From Candidatus Poribacteria bacterium (GTDB lineage Bacteria > Poribacteria > WGA-4E > WGA-3G), in contig JAJEGI010000020.1 of assembly GCA_022819945.1 (NCBI GenBank), forward strand, positions 1-56,196: a stretch of 56,196 nucleotides of DNA. The letters are read 5' to 3'. The notes beneath the pieces were generated by a model, which saw only the letters and a program-made list of their open reading frames with translations, was not told the origin of the DNA and did no database searches. Of the stretch, positions 8,116 through 15,964 are shown one piece after another (within the stretch, counting starts at the first letter, position 1; each line of letters begins with the position of its first letter). A program made the position numbers and the translations under genes.

Positions 8116-8940
8116 ATGCCAACATTAGAAGAACGCTTTGAAGCCTATAAAACCGATGGCTTTGCAATCTTTGAAAAGGTCTTTGACGAACCCCAAATGC
8201 AAAGTTGGCGCGAGAAACACGCAGAACTCTCCGCAGCCAACGACGGACAAACGTGGTTCGGCAATACCCTCGAACTGGCTCCCGAACTCATGTGGTCCGC
8301 CGTCTCACACCCAACGCTCCTCGAATTTATAGAAAAGGTGATGGGGCCCTTTGTGCAATTAGACAACCTCACGCTCGCTGCGTTTCCACCCATGGAAAAA
8401 GAAAAAGCGGAAGGTAGGGTCTCCGGATGGCACCGCGACCGATGGGCACACGTCCCATACACCGACGCATATCACCGCCCGAACGCCATCAACGCCATCT
8501 CTTATCTACAAGATTTAACACACGAATTCGGACCCCTTCGTGTCATTGTCGGTTCGCACCGAAAGCCAATTACCTTGGAAGACTCGCAGCGCGGAATTCC
8601 ACATCCCGATGAAACGCTGATTCACATGAAAGCCGGTGATGTCGTCATCACGCACAACGGACTCATCCACTCCGGCACACCGAATACTTCTGACAAACTA
8701 CGCTATTTCTTCAGCATTTACTATAACCTGACGTGGCTGAAACACACCGATCACCATACGGGTCCGCATACCCAAAAGTTATTGGAAACCGCAAGAGCCG
8801 CCAATAACCATCAACACATGCGACTCCTCGGTGTCGATGAGCAACTGCAACCGCGATGCAACTCCGGCTTCCTCCAATCGGACGAAGAACGCTGGGAAGA
8901 ATGGGCAACCGCCGACCGAGAAGCAATCAAGGAGGCATAA
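8116..8940 (+). CDS. Phytanoyl-CoA dioxygenase family protein
   Basis: This 274-residue Fe(II)/2-oxoglutarate dioxygenase has a complete facial triad: His106-Arg-Asp108 (WHRD), distal His185 (LIHSGTPN) and Arg196 to hold 2-oxoglutarate, with the family VGSH turn at about 145-148. It would hydroxylate an unidentified small molecule. The next gene, another PhyH member, begins four bases after the stop, with an AAGGAGG site at 8929-8935 inside this gene's 3' end, so the two are almost certainly co-translated. Together with the sulfatase-like gene at 9741 they make a short oxidative or hydrolytic operon. Start ATG chosen because an N-terminal helix precedes the first family strand. Confidence 0.9.
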   Translation: MPTLEERFEAYKTDGFAIFEKVFDEPQMQSWREKHAELSAANDGQTWFGNTLELAPELMWSAVSHPTLLEFIEKVMGPFVQLDNLTLAAFPPMEKEKAEGRVSGWHRDRWAHVPYTDAYHRPNAINAISYLQDLTHEFGPLRVIVGSHRKPITLEDSQRGIPHPDETLIHMKAGDVVITHNGLIHSGTPNTSDKLRYFFSIYYNLTWLKHTDHHTGPHTQKLLETARAANNHQHMRLLGVDEQLQPRCNSGFLQSDEERWEEWATADREAIKEA

Positions 8941-8943
8941 CTT

Positions 8944-9687
8944 ATGGCAAATCCTGTAGTACCACCAACACTCAACGTCGAACTGGATCACCAATTGCAA
9001 CAAGAGGTCAATTTCTTCCTCAACTGGGGCTACCTCATCGTTGACGATGCCGCAACACCCGAACAGATTGAGTCGCTACGAGCGGCACTCGATGAAAGCT
9101 ACGAACGTAGAGACAAAAGCCAGTTCATCGGAGAACTCCTTGAGGAGGACGACCGGTTCGCCTTCCTGCTGGACAATCCACCGGTCATGAAACGGATGGA
9201 AGCCATATTGGGCACCTGTGTCCAACTCCACAGTGCGACGGCACGCATCACCGAACCCGGAACCGCAGATCAGCATTGGCACCGCGACGGTCCCTGGCCC
9301 GTTGCACCGAATGGAACACCTTATGGAAGCCTCCCGGCACAGATTAACTGCGGCTATTATCTCGATGAAGTAACTGACGAAAACGGTCCCACGGTCATCC
9401 AACCCGGCAGCCACAGAGCCCCCTTCCGTCCACCCCCCACGCCTGTCGAATTGCCCGATGAAAAACGGGTTCTCGTTTCTCCCGGACAAGCGGTTATGTT
9501 CGACGGATGGACATGGCACCGAGGCGCCGCTAACAATTCCTCACAACGTCGTCGCGTCTGTCTGATGTGCTACCAAAACGCCTGGATGAAATCTCGCGAA
9601 CCCTTCGACGGACCGCGCGTCACCAAACTCCGAGAAGAAGGGACACCGCAGCAGCAACTCTTACTCGGCGCAATCCCAAAATGGTAA
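8944..9687 (+). CDS. Phytanoyl-CoA dioxygenase family protein
   Basis: This 247-residue Fe(II)/2-oxoglutarate dioxygenase keeps the metal ligands His113-Arg-Asp115 (HWHRDGPW), distal His192 (WTWHRG) and an Arg cluster at 202-204. QPGSH at 153-157 is the family turn. It is divergent from its neighbour at 8116, so the two likely act on different positions or substrates rather than being a fresh duplication. The gene overlaps the upstream transcription unit tightly (four-base gap) and is followed 53 bp later by the sulfatase-like gene. The short gap holds a GGGGCGAGG-type palindrome. Confidence 0.9.
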   Translation: MANPVVPPTLNVELDHQLQQEVNFFLNWGYLIVDDAATPEQIESLRAALDESYERRDKSQFIGELLEEDDRFAFLLDNPPVMKRMEAILGTCVQLHSATARITEPGTADQHWHRDGPWPVAPNGTPYGSLPAQINCGYYLDEVTDENGPTVIQPGSHRAPFRPPPTPVELPDEKRVLVSPGQAVMFDGWTWHRGAANNSSQRRRVCLMCYQNAWMKSREPFDGPRVTKLREEGTPQQQLLLGAIPKW

Positions 9688-9694
9688 AATTGTA

Positions 9695-9714
9695 GGGGCG
9701 AGGTCGCCTCGTCC
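9695..9714. repeat. GGCGAGG palindromic repeat
   Basis: GGGGCGAGG and CCTCGTCC pair around TCG. It belongs to the same GCGAGG-rich palindrome type found at 11225-11245 and 12426-12555. Confidence 0.5.
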
Positions 9715-9740
9715 GATTCCGAACCAATGGAGAACCCCAT

Positions 9741-11195
9741 ATGAATCTTGCTTACATCGTCATCGACACACTCCGCTACGACTACATCGGCGCAAACGGC
9801 AACGACTGGATAGAAACACCGAATATCGATCGGTTCGCCGCCAAGGCTTGGGCTTACGACCACGCCTTCTGCGCCAGCTTCCCAACCATCCCCTATCGCA
9901 CGGATGTTATCACCGGACAATACGGCGCACCTTTCCACGCATGGAAACCGCTCCGACACGAACGCCAAACCTTACCGTGGACACTTGCACAAAACGGCTA
10001 CGCAACACAACTCATTCACGATACACCGCATCTCGTTAACGGCGGACATAACTTCGACTGGCCCTTCCACGCATGGACATTCGTCCGCGGCGCAGAGGTC
10101 GACCGAGACTGGATTATGGATACCGACCCCTGGCCCGATAACTGGACCCGCCAATCGCTTTTTGATGCCATCGATGACAAAGCCGCCGAATCCGGGATGC
10201 TTCGCAGCTACGCACGCGCCAACCGAAATCGCAAAAAACCGGAAGATTGGAACTGCGCAAAACTTTTCAATACCGCCGCCCAATTCCTCAAAGATAACGC
10301 CAAACGGGATAACTTCTTCCTCTGGATAGACTGCTTCGATCCGCACGAACCGTGGGACTCACCCCCTGAGTTCATGAAAAAATACGACAAGCGACCCGGC
10401 TATGACGGACGCGTCGATCCACGGAGCCTCGGCGCACGCGGCAATGCGCAACTCTCAGATGAAGCGAAACAACATATTAAAGACCAATACGCCGCGAAAA
10501 CGACATGGATGGATCACTGCTTCGGACAGTTCCTCGATGCCCTCGAATCCACTGGACTTGACAAAAATACCGCTGTCATCTTTACCGCTGACCACGGCAC
10601 AAATGTCGGTGAAAGAGGTAGGTTCGGCAAAGGGCAACCTGTCCGTGAACAAGAAGCACACGTCCCACTTTTCCTCCGTCTCCCTGAAGGCGACACCGGA
10701 CGCAGCAACGTCATCGTCCAACCGCAGGATTTCTTCCCAACGATTCTCAATATCTTGGGAGAGACGCGCCCGGACGGACTTGAAGGACACGACATTCTGA
10801 CACCCGCACGCGACGGAAACTCCGGTGACAGAGAACTTGCCCTCTCCGGCGGAAGCATCGAACGCTGGCAGCAAGCATCACAGAACGAGAACGCGATCCT
10901 CTTCACCGCATTCAGCCAAGAATGGAGTTTAGAGGTCGCCGCAAAACCCGAAAATTCAAAACTCGTCGGGCTTGGCGAGTTAGCATACGTCCAAGACCAG
11001 CACCCGGACATCGTCGCGAAACTCCACGCCGCTGCTATTGATGAAATCGAACGCCGCGGCACAGACCCAGCACTCATAGCATGGCTCCGAAGCGGCGGCG
11101 AAGCCGCATTCCCTGCCGAAGCCAACTACTGGGACGGCTTCCCCGGTCCCGAAGGCTACCGCCCTTACTTCGGCAAACTCTACACAGGTGAGTAA
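9741..11195 (+). CDS. Sulfatase-fold hydrolase with Thr at the formylglycine position
   Basis: This 484-residue protein has the alkaline-phosphatase/sulfatase fold: an N-terminal metal site around Asp9 (VIDTLRYD), a TPNIDRFA helix, and the downstream metal motif TADHG with a GERGRFGKG segment. The nucleophile motif that is Cys/Ser-x-Pro-x-Arg in sulfatases reads Thr49-Ile-Pro-Tyr-Arg53, followed by the usual TG. Thr cannot be converted to formylglycine, so the enzyme is more likely a phosphodiesterase, phosphatase or phosphonate hydrolase, or an unusual sulfohydrolase. There is no signal peptide, so it would act in the cytosol. It follows two PhyH genes and precedes a Gfo/Idh/MocA gene that has its own promoter. 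Confidence 0.85.
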   Translation: MNLAYIVIDTLRYDYIGANGNDWIETPNIDRFAAKAWAYDHAFCASFPTIPYRTDVITGQYGAPFHAWKPLRHERQTLPWTLAQNGYATQLIHDTPHLVNGGHNFDWPFHAWTFVRGAEVDRDWIMDTDPWPDNWTRQSLFDAIDDKAAESGMLRSYARANRNRKKPEDWNCAKLFNTAAQFLKDNAKRDNFFLWIDCFDPHEPWDSPPEFMKKYDKRPGYDGRVDPRSLGARGNAQLSDEAKQHIKDQYAAKTTWMDHCFGQFLDALESTGLDKNTAVIFTADHGTNVGERGRFGKGQPVREQEAHVPLFLRLPEGDTGRSNVIVQPQDFFPTILNILGETRPDGLEGHDILTPARDGNSGDRELALSGGSIERWQQASQNENAILFTAFSQEWSLEVAAKPENSKLVGLGELAYVQDQHPDIVAKLHAAAIDEIERRGTDPALIAWLRSGGEAAFPAEANYWDGFPGPEGYRPYFGKLYTGE

Positions 11196-11224
11196 CTTTC
11201 AGAACTCATCCAAACCTCTTTGCA

Positions 11225-11245
11225 GGCGAGGTTTCCAACCTCGCC
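11225..11245. repeat. REP-like palindrome GGCGAGGTT
   Basis: A perfect 9-bp stem, GGCGAGGTT and AACCTCGCC, encloses the loop TCC, preceded by TGCA. The same unit with a TGG loop is repeated at 12426-12555. Confidence 0.75.
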
Positions 11246-11274
11246 ACATCTTTATGTTTCCAAAAGATACAGAC

Positions 11275-11303
11275 TTGACAAGGACTTTAGGTTTTGATAA
11301 CAT
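11275..11303 (+). promoter_or_regulatory. Predicted sigma70 promoter
   Basis: TTGACA at 11275-11280 is followed after 17 bp by TAACAT at 11298-11303. It lies about 50 bp upstream of the ATG at 11352, which has an AGGAG site at 11341-11345, giving the oxidoreductase gene its own start of transcription. Confidence 0.55.
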
Positions 11304-11351
11304 ACTGGCAACAGTGATTCAAAGAAATATCCTTTGTTATAGGAGAAAACC

Positions 11352-12401
11352 ATGCCACAGACATACAAAGCCTGTCTCATCGGATGCGGACGGATGGGCG
11401 CGACCATCGACGACGAAGTCGCAGGACGACCCGATAGCTTTATCTGGCAACCCTTCTCACACGCCGCTGCCGCTGTCGCCTGTGAAAGAACCGACCTCGT
11501 CGCTGTCTCCGATGTCTTCGAGGAAAAAGCCGAAACCATCAGAAAACGCTACGGTGCCGAACGCGCGTACACAGATTATCAAGAGATGATCGAAAAAGAG
11601 AAACCCGACATCATCTGTCTCGCCACGCGTCCCGGTCCACACGCCGATATTACCGTCTTCGCCGCCGAGAACGGCGTTAAGGGCATCTACTGCGAAAAAC
11701 CGCTCTGCTGCTCCATGGAAGAAGCAGATATCATGGTAGACGCTGTCGAAAAGCACGGTGTCAAATTCAACTACGGCACACAACGCCGCTATATGCCGAT
11801 CTATCGCAAGATACGAGAACTCGTCGATGCCGGCGAAATCGGGAATGTCCAGTGCACCATCGCACAATACGGTGCCAGCTCCGCGCTCTGGGGACTCACC
11901 CACGCCGCAGATATGCTCCTCTTCCTCGCAGGCGACCCAGAGGTCGATTTCGTACAAGGCACGGTTGTCTGTAACGATTCAGATTGGGACGGGAACCGTC
12001 TCAACACCGATCCCGCCATCACCAGCGGTTACATCCGTTACGCCAACGGCGTCCACGGCTATAATACGGCGGGGACTGGACCCGAATATGAGGTTTGCGG
12101 CACGGGCGGCAAAATCCGTGTGCAAAACAACAGCAGAGAAATCCAATTCCGAAAAAAGGACGGCACCTTCTATGAAGAAGTCCCGTTCCCAGAGACATCC
12201 CGTGCCACAGGCACCGTGATGGGGATCACAGATGTTGCTGAGGCAATTGATGAAGACCGCGAAACAAAGGGACCCATCCAACTCGCACGCCGGAGCCAAG
12301 AGACACTTATGGGTATCATCGAATCGCACCGACTCGACGGTAAACGCGTCTCACTCCCGATGGAAAATCGAGGTCTCTACGTCGCAGGAAAAAGTTGGTA
12401 A
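11352..12401 (+). CDS. Gfo/Idh/MocA family oxidoreductase
   Basis: This 349-residue NAD(P)-dependent oxidoreductase has the dinucleotide motif GCGRMG at residues 11-16 and the EKP signature at 115-117. A His-containing segment TYxNGTQRR-like (NYGTQRRY, about residue 140) and the THAADM stretch fit the substrate domain. The substrate is unknown. AGGAG lies six bases before the ATG. It has a separate promoter and is followed by a cluster of palindromic repeats, so it seems to be monocistronic. It resembles the 4903 gene more than the 6882 gene in its N-terminal GCGRMG. Confidence 0.9.
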   Translation: MPQTYKACLIGCGRMGATIDDEVAGRPDSFIWQPFSHAAAAVACERTDLVAVSDVFEEKAETIRKRYGAERAYTDYQEMIEKEKPDIICLATRPGPHADITVFAAENGVKGIYCEKPLCCSMEEADIMVDAVEKHGVKFNYGTQRRYMPIYRKIRELVDAGEIGNVQCTIAQYGASSALWGLTHAADMLLFLAGDPEVDFVQGTVVCNDSDWDGNRLNTDPAITSGYIRYANGVHGYNTAGTGPEYEVCGTGGKIRVQNNSREIQFRKKDGTFYEEVPFPETSRATGTVMGITDVAEAIDEDRETKGPIQLARRSQETLMGIIESHRLDGKRVSLPMENRGLYVAGKSW

Positions 12402-12425
12402 AATTTCGCACATCCGCTATCCCCA

Positions 12426-12555
12426 ACTGCAGGCGAGGTTTGTCCCCCTATTGCAGGCGAGGTTTGGAACCTCGCCCCAAGGTTTGGCTCCCAACTGCAG
12501 GCGAGGTTTGGAACCTCGCCAAATACTGCAGGCAAGGTTTGGAACCTCGCCCCAA
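12426..12555. repeat. Cluster of four REP-like palindromes
   Basis: Units of CTGCAGGCGAGGTTTGG-type sequence occur at 12431-12441 (half unit), 12456-12476, 12500-12520 and 12531-12551. Each full unit folds as GGCGAGGTT-TGG-AACCTCGCC; the last has one substitution. Spacers differ in length and sequence, so this is not a CRISPR array. The cluster reads through in frame with the downstream MoxR gene, which creates a false N-terminal extension. Confidence 0.8.
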
Positions 12556-12559
12556 AAAC

Positions 12560-13546
12560 ATGAACTTAGAAACCCAAATCCAACAATTTCGTGAAACCTT
12601 CTACAACGTCAAAGCCGAAGTCCAAAAACGCATCGTCGGCCAAGACGCTATCATTGAAGGCGTGCTTTTTTGCCTACTCGCCAACGGACACGCACTCCTC
12701 GAAGGCATCCCCGGCTTAGGCAAAACGCAACTCATTCACACCCTCAGCGAAGCACTCGATCTCGCTTACAAGCGTATCCAATTCACACCCGACATGATGC
12801 CCTCGGACATCACAGGCACAACGCTCCTCGTTGAAGACGAACACGGCGGAAGGCAGCTCGAATTCCAACAAGGCCCCATCTTCGCACAACTCATCCTCGC
12901 AGATGAGATTAACCGCGCCACACCCCGCACCCAATCCGCGCTTCTTGAGGCGATGCAAGAACGCACCGTCACCGTCGGACGTACCAGCCATCAATTAGAA
13001 GAACCCTTTTGTGTCTTGGCAACACAAAACCCATTGGAGATGGAAGGCACCTATCCGCTACCAGAGGCACAACTCGATCGATTCCTCTTCAAACTCCTCA
13101 TAGACTTCCCCAACGAAGACGAAATCGTCGAAATCCTACGCCGCACGACATCCGGTGCTGACATCACCATCAACAAGGTTACGAGTGCTGAAACGCTCAA
13201 TGAGATGCGCCGACTTGTCCCACAAGTCCCTATCGCTGAGCATGTCGAACGCCACATCATCCGACTCGTCCGAGCCACACACCCGGACTCCGAAGACGCG
13301 CCGGAGATCGTGAAACAATACGTCCACCTCGGCGCGGGTATCCGAAGCGTCCAAGCCATCGCACTCACCGCCAAAATCAACGCCCTCCTCGACGAACGCT
13401 ACAACGTCGCCTTCTCGGATATTGATGCTGTCCTGCTCCCCGCACTCCGCCACCGCATCCTCCTCAACTTCGAGGGACAAGGTGAAGGCATAGAACCCGA
13501 CACCATCGTCACCGAAGTCCAAAACACCATAATGCCAGCATCATAA
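12560..13546 (+). CDS. MoxR-family AAA+ ATPase
   Basis: MoxR ATPases are chaperone-like AAA+ proteins that help mature or activate metal-dependent or secreted partner proteins, usually together with DUF58 and von Willebrand domain proteins. From the ATG at 12560 the protein has 328 residues, normal for the family. The Walker A motif GIPGLGKT is at 49-56 and Walker B LILADE at 111-116, followed by the NRA and QERTVTVG segments and an ATQNP sensor. An upstream in-frame extension of 55 codons is built entirely from palindromic repeats and was rejected. No DUF58 or VWA gene follows in the window, so this is an orphan MoxR. Confidence 0.9.
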   Translation: MNLETQIQQFRETFYNVKAEVQKRIVGQDAIIEGVLFCLLANGHALLEGIPGLGKTQLIHTLSEALDLAYKRIQFTPDMMPSDITGTTLLVEDEHGGRQLEFQQGPIFAQLILADEINRATPRTQSALLEAMQERTVTVGRTSHQLEEPFCVLATQNPLEMEGTYPLPEAQLDRFLFKLLIDFPNEDEIVEILRRTTSGADITINKVTSAETLNEMRRLVPQVPIAEHVERHIIRLVRATHPDSEDAPEIVKQYVHLGAGIRSVQAIALTAKINALLDERYNVAFSDIDAVLLPALRHRILLNFEGQGEGIEPDTIVTEVQNTIMPAS

Positions 13547-13626
13547 CTTCGGCCCATTCGTCATTATCAAAAACACCCGAAAACGATAACCTATACAAGA
13601 TATATGTCTCCCAAAAGCACTGCAGG

Positions 13627-13698
13627 CGGGGTTTGAAACCCTGAAGAAACACGCAGAAACACGCAGAAATACCCAAGCAAAGACACCCCAAGCAAAAA
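13627..13698. repeat. Mixed dispersed repeats in the moxR-fic gap
   Basis: The 13547-13860 gap contains a short GGGTTT-G-AAACCC hairpin at 13629-13641, then three imperfect tandem copies of an AGAAACACGC/AGAAATACCC unit and two CCAAGCAAA cores up to 13698, followed by a half palindrome CTGCAGACGGGG. These match the GAAGAAACACCC repeat seen at 33-80. Apart from the promoter at 13760-13788 nothing else is visible. Confidence 0.55.
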
Positions 13699-13759
13699 CC
13701 CTGCAGACGGGGCTGCGTAAATCCTAACTTCTTAAAATTGAATGGCTCTGATTAACCAC

Positions 13760-13788
13760 TTGACATCTCCCTGAACCTACACTATAAT
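13760..13788 (+). promoter_or_regulatory. Perfect consensus sigma70 promoter of the Fic gene
   Basis: TTGACA (13760-13765) and TATAAT (13783-13788) are separated by 17 bp, an exact consensus. Transcription would begin near 13795, about 65 bp before the ATG at 13861. Confidence 0.8.
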
Positions 13789-13860
13789 ATAGCATTATCA
13801 AAAATTGGGAAAAATGACAACACAAATTTGCCATTTTCAAAAAGAGGCGAAAACGGTAAT

Positions 13861-14988
13861 ATGCAAGATTTTACAGCGGGCGTGTACCGACAGCAACGAG
13901 AATACAAGAGTTTCAGCCCATCCTTCATAAACTGTCCTTTTACTTGGGAAAACCGCCAAATAGACCAGTTGGTTGAACAAGCTGCAAATCTTTTGGGAGC
14001 ACTCAACGCTTATGCGGAAATCGTCCCAGATGTCGATTTTTCGATGCCAATGAGTATCGCAAAAGAAGCGATAGACTCTAATCTGATTGAAGGCACAAAA
14101 ACTGAGATTGATGAGGTTGTTCTGCCACAAACAGAGATTCCAGCAATCCGACAGACTGATTGGCAGGAAGTCCAAAATTATATTGAAGCCATGAATTTCG
14201 CGATAGCCGAACTCCCAAGAATCCCACTTTCAACGCGACTTCTCAAAGATGTCCATAAAATACTACTTTCCGGTGTTCGTGGAAGACATAAGGCACCCGG
14301 CGAAATTCGTAGAAGTCAAAACTGGATCGGCGGTGCGTCGCTCGCCGACGCGCTTTTTGTCCCACCTTCACCAGAAGAACTGCCCGATCTCCTAAGTGAT
14401 TTAGAAAAATTTTGGCACAACACATCACTCCAACTACCGTACCTTATCAAAATCGCTATTACACACTATCAGTTTGAAACCATCCATCCGTTTTTGGACG
14501 GCAATGGAAGGTGCGGAAGACTATTAATCGTTTTGCAACTCATTGACGCACAATTGCTTAGCAAACCTGCCCTTTACGCATCCACCTTTTTTCAGAAAAA
14601 CAAGGTTTCATACTACAATTCGCTCACACGCGTTCGCACCGCAAATGACTTGGAACAGTGGATCGTATTTTTCTTACTCGGAATCGTCGAGACTGCCCAG
14701 CACGGACTCAAAACATTCAAAGCGATTATTGCCCTCCGCCAAGAATATGATACCAAAATCCTAACGCTCGGTGTCCGAGCGAAAAATGCCCAAAAGCTGC
14801 TGCAACGTATGTATGCAACCCCCATTGTCAACGTCAGATCCGTTGAAAAGGAGTTAGACATAAGTTTTTCAAGTGCGAACCGGCTCCTAAAATCCTTAAC
14901 AGCACTCGGCATCTTGAAAGAGACCACAGGCCACTCTCGCAACCGCCTCTTCGTATTGGAGAAATACCTGAACCTCTTTAGAAGTTAG
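13861..14988 (+). CDS. Fic family protein (AMP-transferase type), class II
   Basis: Fic enzymes transfer AMP or a similar group from a nucleotide to hydroxyls of target proteins. The catalytic motif HPFLDGNGR is complete at residues 209-217, with His209 as the base. An inhibitory helix motif of the form S/T-x-x-x-E-G/N, Ser73-Asn-Leu-Ile-Glu77-Gly78, lies in the N-terminal domain, which makes this a self-inhibited class II Fic needing no separate antitoxin. A C-terminal winged-helix-like region after residue 300 (VEKELDISFSSANRLLKSL) may bind DNA. ATG 13861 gives 375 residues; a TTG at 13828 would add 11. It opens the accessory island and has a perfect consensus promoter, so strong expression is expected. 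Confidence 0.92.
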   Translation: MQDFTAGVYRQQREYKSFSPSFINCPFTWENRQIDQLVEQAANLLGALNAYAEIVPDVDFSMPMSIAKEAIDSNLIEGTKTEIDEVVLPQTEIPAIRQTDWQEVQNYIEAMNFAIAELPRIPLSTRLLKDVHKILLSGVRGRHKAPGEIRRSQNWIGGASLADALFVPPSPEELPDLLSDLEKFWHNTSLQLPYLIKIAITHYQFETIHPFLDGNGRCGRLLIVLQLIDAQLLSKPALYASTFFQKNKVSYYNSLTRVRTANDLEQWIVFFLLGIVETAQHGLKTFKAIIALRQEYDTKILTLGVRAKNAQKLLQRMYATPIVNVRSVEKELDISFSSANRLLKSLTALGILKETTGHSRNRLFVLEKYLNLFRS

Positions 14989-15356
14989 CAGACTTTGAAC
15001 GATTTTCCGTACCATAGGCTGTTGGTCTCCTGTAGCATTAATAAGTATCGCGTCGCCCCTGCTTGCTTTGATCCATCAGGACTCACTGACCCACTGCTAA
15101 TTTTGTGTAAGTCCAAAAAATTAATTTGCATTCCCATGTTATATATAGTATTATATACAACATAAACTCAAATTAAGTTAAACCACCTAAACCATAAACC
15201 TAACCATTTTTCTAACTGCTGATGGTTGACCACTAAACCAAATGTTACACTTTCCGTGGTAATATTTTTTTTCAACAAAACATCACGGAAAAAACGCCTA
15301 CAAACCCACACAGTGATTGGGTTCTCAACCAAATATGAAAAATTACCAAAAAGCAA
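14989..15356. other. AT-rich intergenic region with inverted repeats
   Basis: No gene was found between the Fic gene and 15419. The stretch contains an operator-like partial palindrome at 15137-15162 (TGTT-A-TATA ... TATA-C-AACA) and an 8-bp inverted repeat TTTCCGTG/CACGGAAA at 15251-15258 and 15284-15291 around a T-rich loop. It is clearly more AT-rich than flanking DNA and ends at the 26-bp palindrome described separately. Confidence 0.5.
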
Positions 15357-15406
15357 AAAAAGATACCATTTGGTATCTTTTTCAGAAGATTGGTATCTTT
15401 TTTCAG
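15357..15406. promoter_or_regulatory. 26-bp perfect palindrome plus third half-site over the RBS
   Basis: AAAAAGATACCA and TGGTATCTTTTT form perfect 12-bp arms with a 2-base centre at 15357-15382. The right arm, TGGTATCTTTTT-CAG, is repeated directly at 15391-15406 and runs into the AGGAGG ribosome binding site of the gene at 15419. It could be an autoregulatory operator or an RNA switch that alternates between hairpin and open RBS. The T-run also makes the first hairpin terminator-like. Confidence 0.6.
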
Positions 15407-15418
15407 GAGGAATCTTAC

Positions 15419-15898
15419 ATGAAATTAAATGAACAACATAAAGAATTCGCCGTCAAATGCTTCGCACGATTCATGACACGTACCGAAGTCGTTAAAGCAT
15501 TCCTCAAAGAATTTGAAAATGACCTACCACCCCCACCTGAATTCGAGAAATTTTCTGAAGAGGAATATCAGGAGTATTATAATGAGAAGGAACAGGAGGA
15601 AACTATAAAACAAAAACGCATCAGAAAGGAATACATCGCCCAAGAACTCAAAAAACACGAAGAACACTACACAGTCATACACGGCACTGATGCCAGCACA
15701 AAATTTGAAGAAGATCGGGAAAAACTGCAGGAAGGAATACGACAGGCTTTGTACCAATCAGAGCTTTTAGAAGCCAAGAGAAATTACTATCTGGATTGCC
15801 AAGGAGAAAGAGAAGACCACAGGGAAGAGCTCAAGCGTGACATCTCGAATCAACTCCGCAGGTTCAATATTACCCATCCGCGTTTTCCAAATAAGTAA
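15419..15898 (+). CDS. Phage-type small charged protein, DUF2280-like N-terminus
   Basis: The 159-residue product is not recognised with certainty. Its start MKLNEQHKEFAVKCFARF followed by a TRTEVVKAFLKEF helix resembles the short helix-turn-helix-like N-terminus of phage DUF2280 proteins, which look at DNA or small-terminase functions; this is a weak match. The rest is highly charged (EEEYQEYYNEKEQEE, then Lys/Arg-rich helices), predicting coiled coil. The ATG has a strong AGGAGG site and sits directly after the palindromic element at 15357-15406, which suggests autoregulation. Codon use is AT-rich relative to the chromosome, supporting transfer with the island. Confidence 0.65.
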   Translation: MKLNEQHKEFAVKCFARFMTRTEVVKAFLKEFENDLPPPPEFEKFSEEEYQEYYNEKEQEETIKQKRIRKEYIAQELKKHEEHYTVIHGTDASTKFEEDREKLQEGIRQALYQSELLEAKRNYYLDCQGEREDHREELKRDISNQLRRFNITHPRFPNK

Positions 15899-15916
15899 TG
15901 AAGAATGAAATCGCGC

Positions 15917-15945
15917 TTGACAAACGCGGGTTCATAAGTTAATAT
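15917..15945 (+). promoter_or_regulatory. Near-consensus sigma70 promoter of the ART-like gene
   Basis: TTGACA (15917-15922) and TAATAT (15940-15945) are exactly 17 bp apart, just after the stop codon at 15898. Transcription would start near 15952, so the next gene would have a very short leader. Confidence 0.75.
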
Positions 15946-15964
15946 TAATTACAGAAACCGAGGT

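Noticed and set aside
12426..12555. Repeated GGCGAGGTTTGG units resembling a CRISPR array
   Set aside because: Units are palindromic REP-type hairpins with spacers of unequal length (0-25 bp), no cas gene is near, and the same unit occurs singly elsewhere.
12395..12559. N-terminal extension of the MoxR gene
   Set aside because: The extra 55 codons translate the palindromic repeats only and have no homology; the ATG at 12560 gives a normal family length.
13814..13930. Short ORF of 38 codons starting at ATG 13814 after the Fic promoter
   Set aside because: It overlaps the Fic gene in another frame and has no ribosome site or similarity to known proteins.
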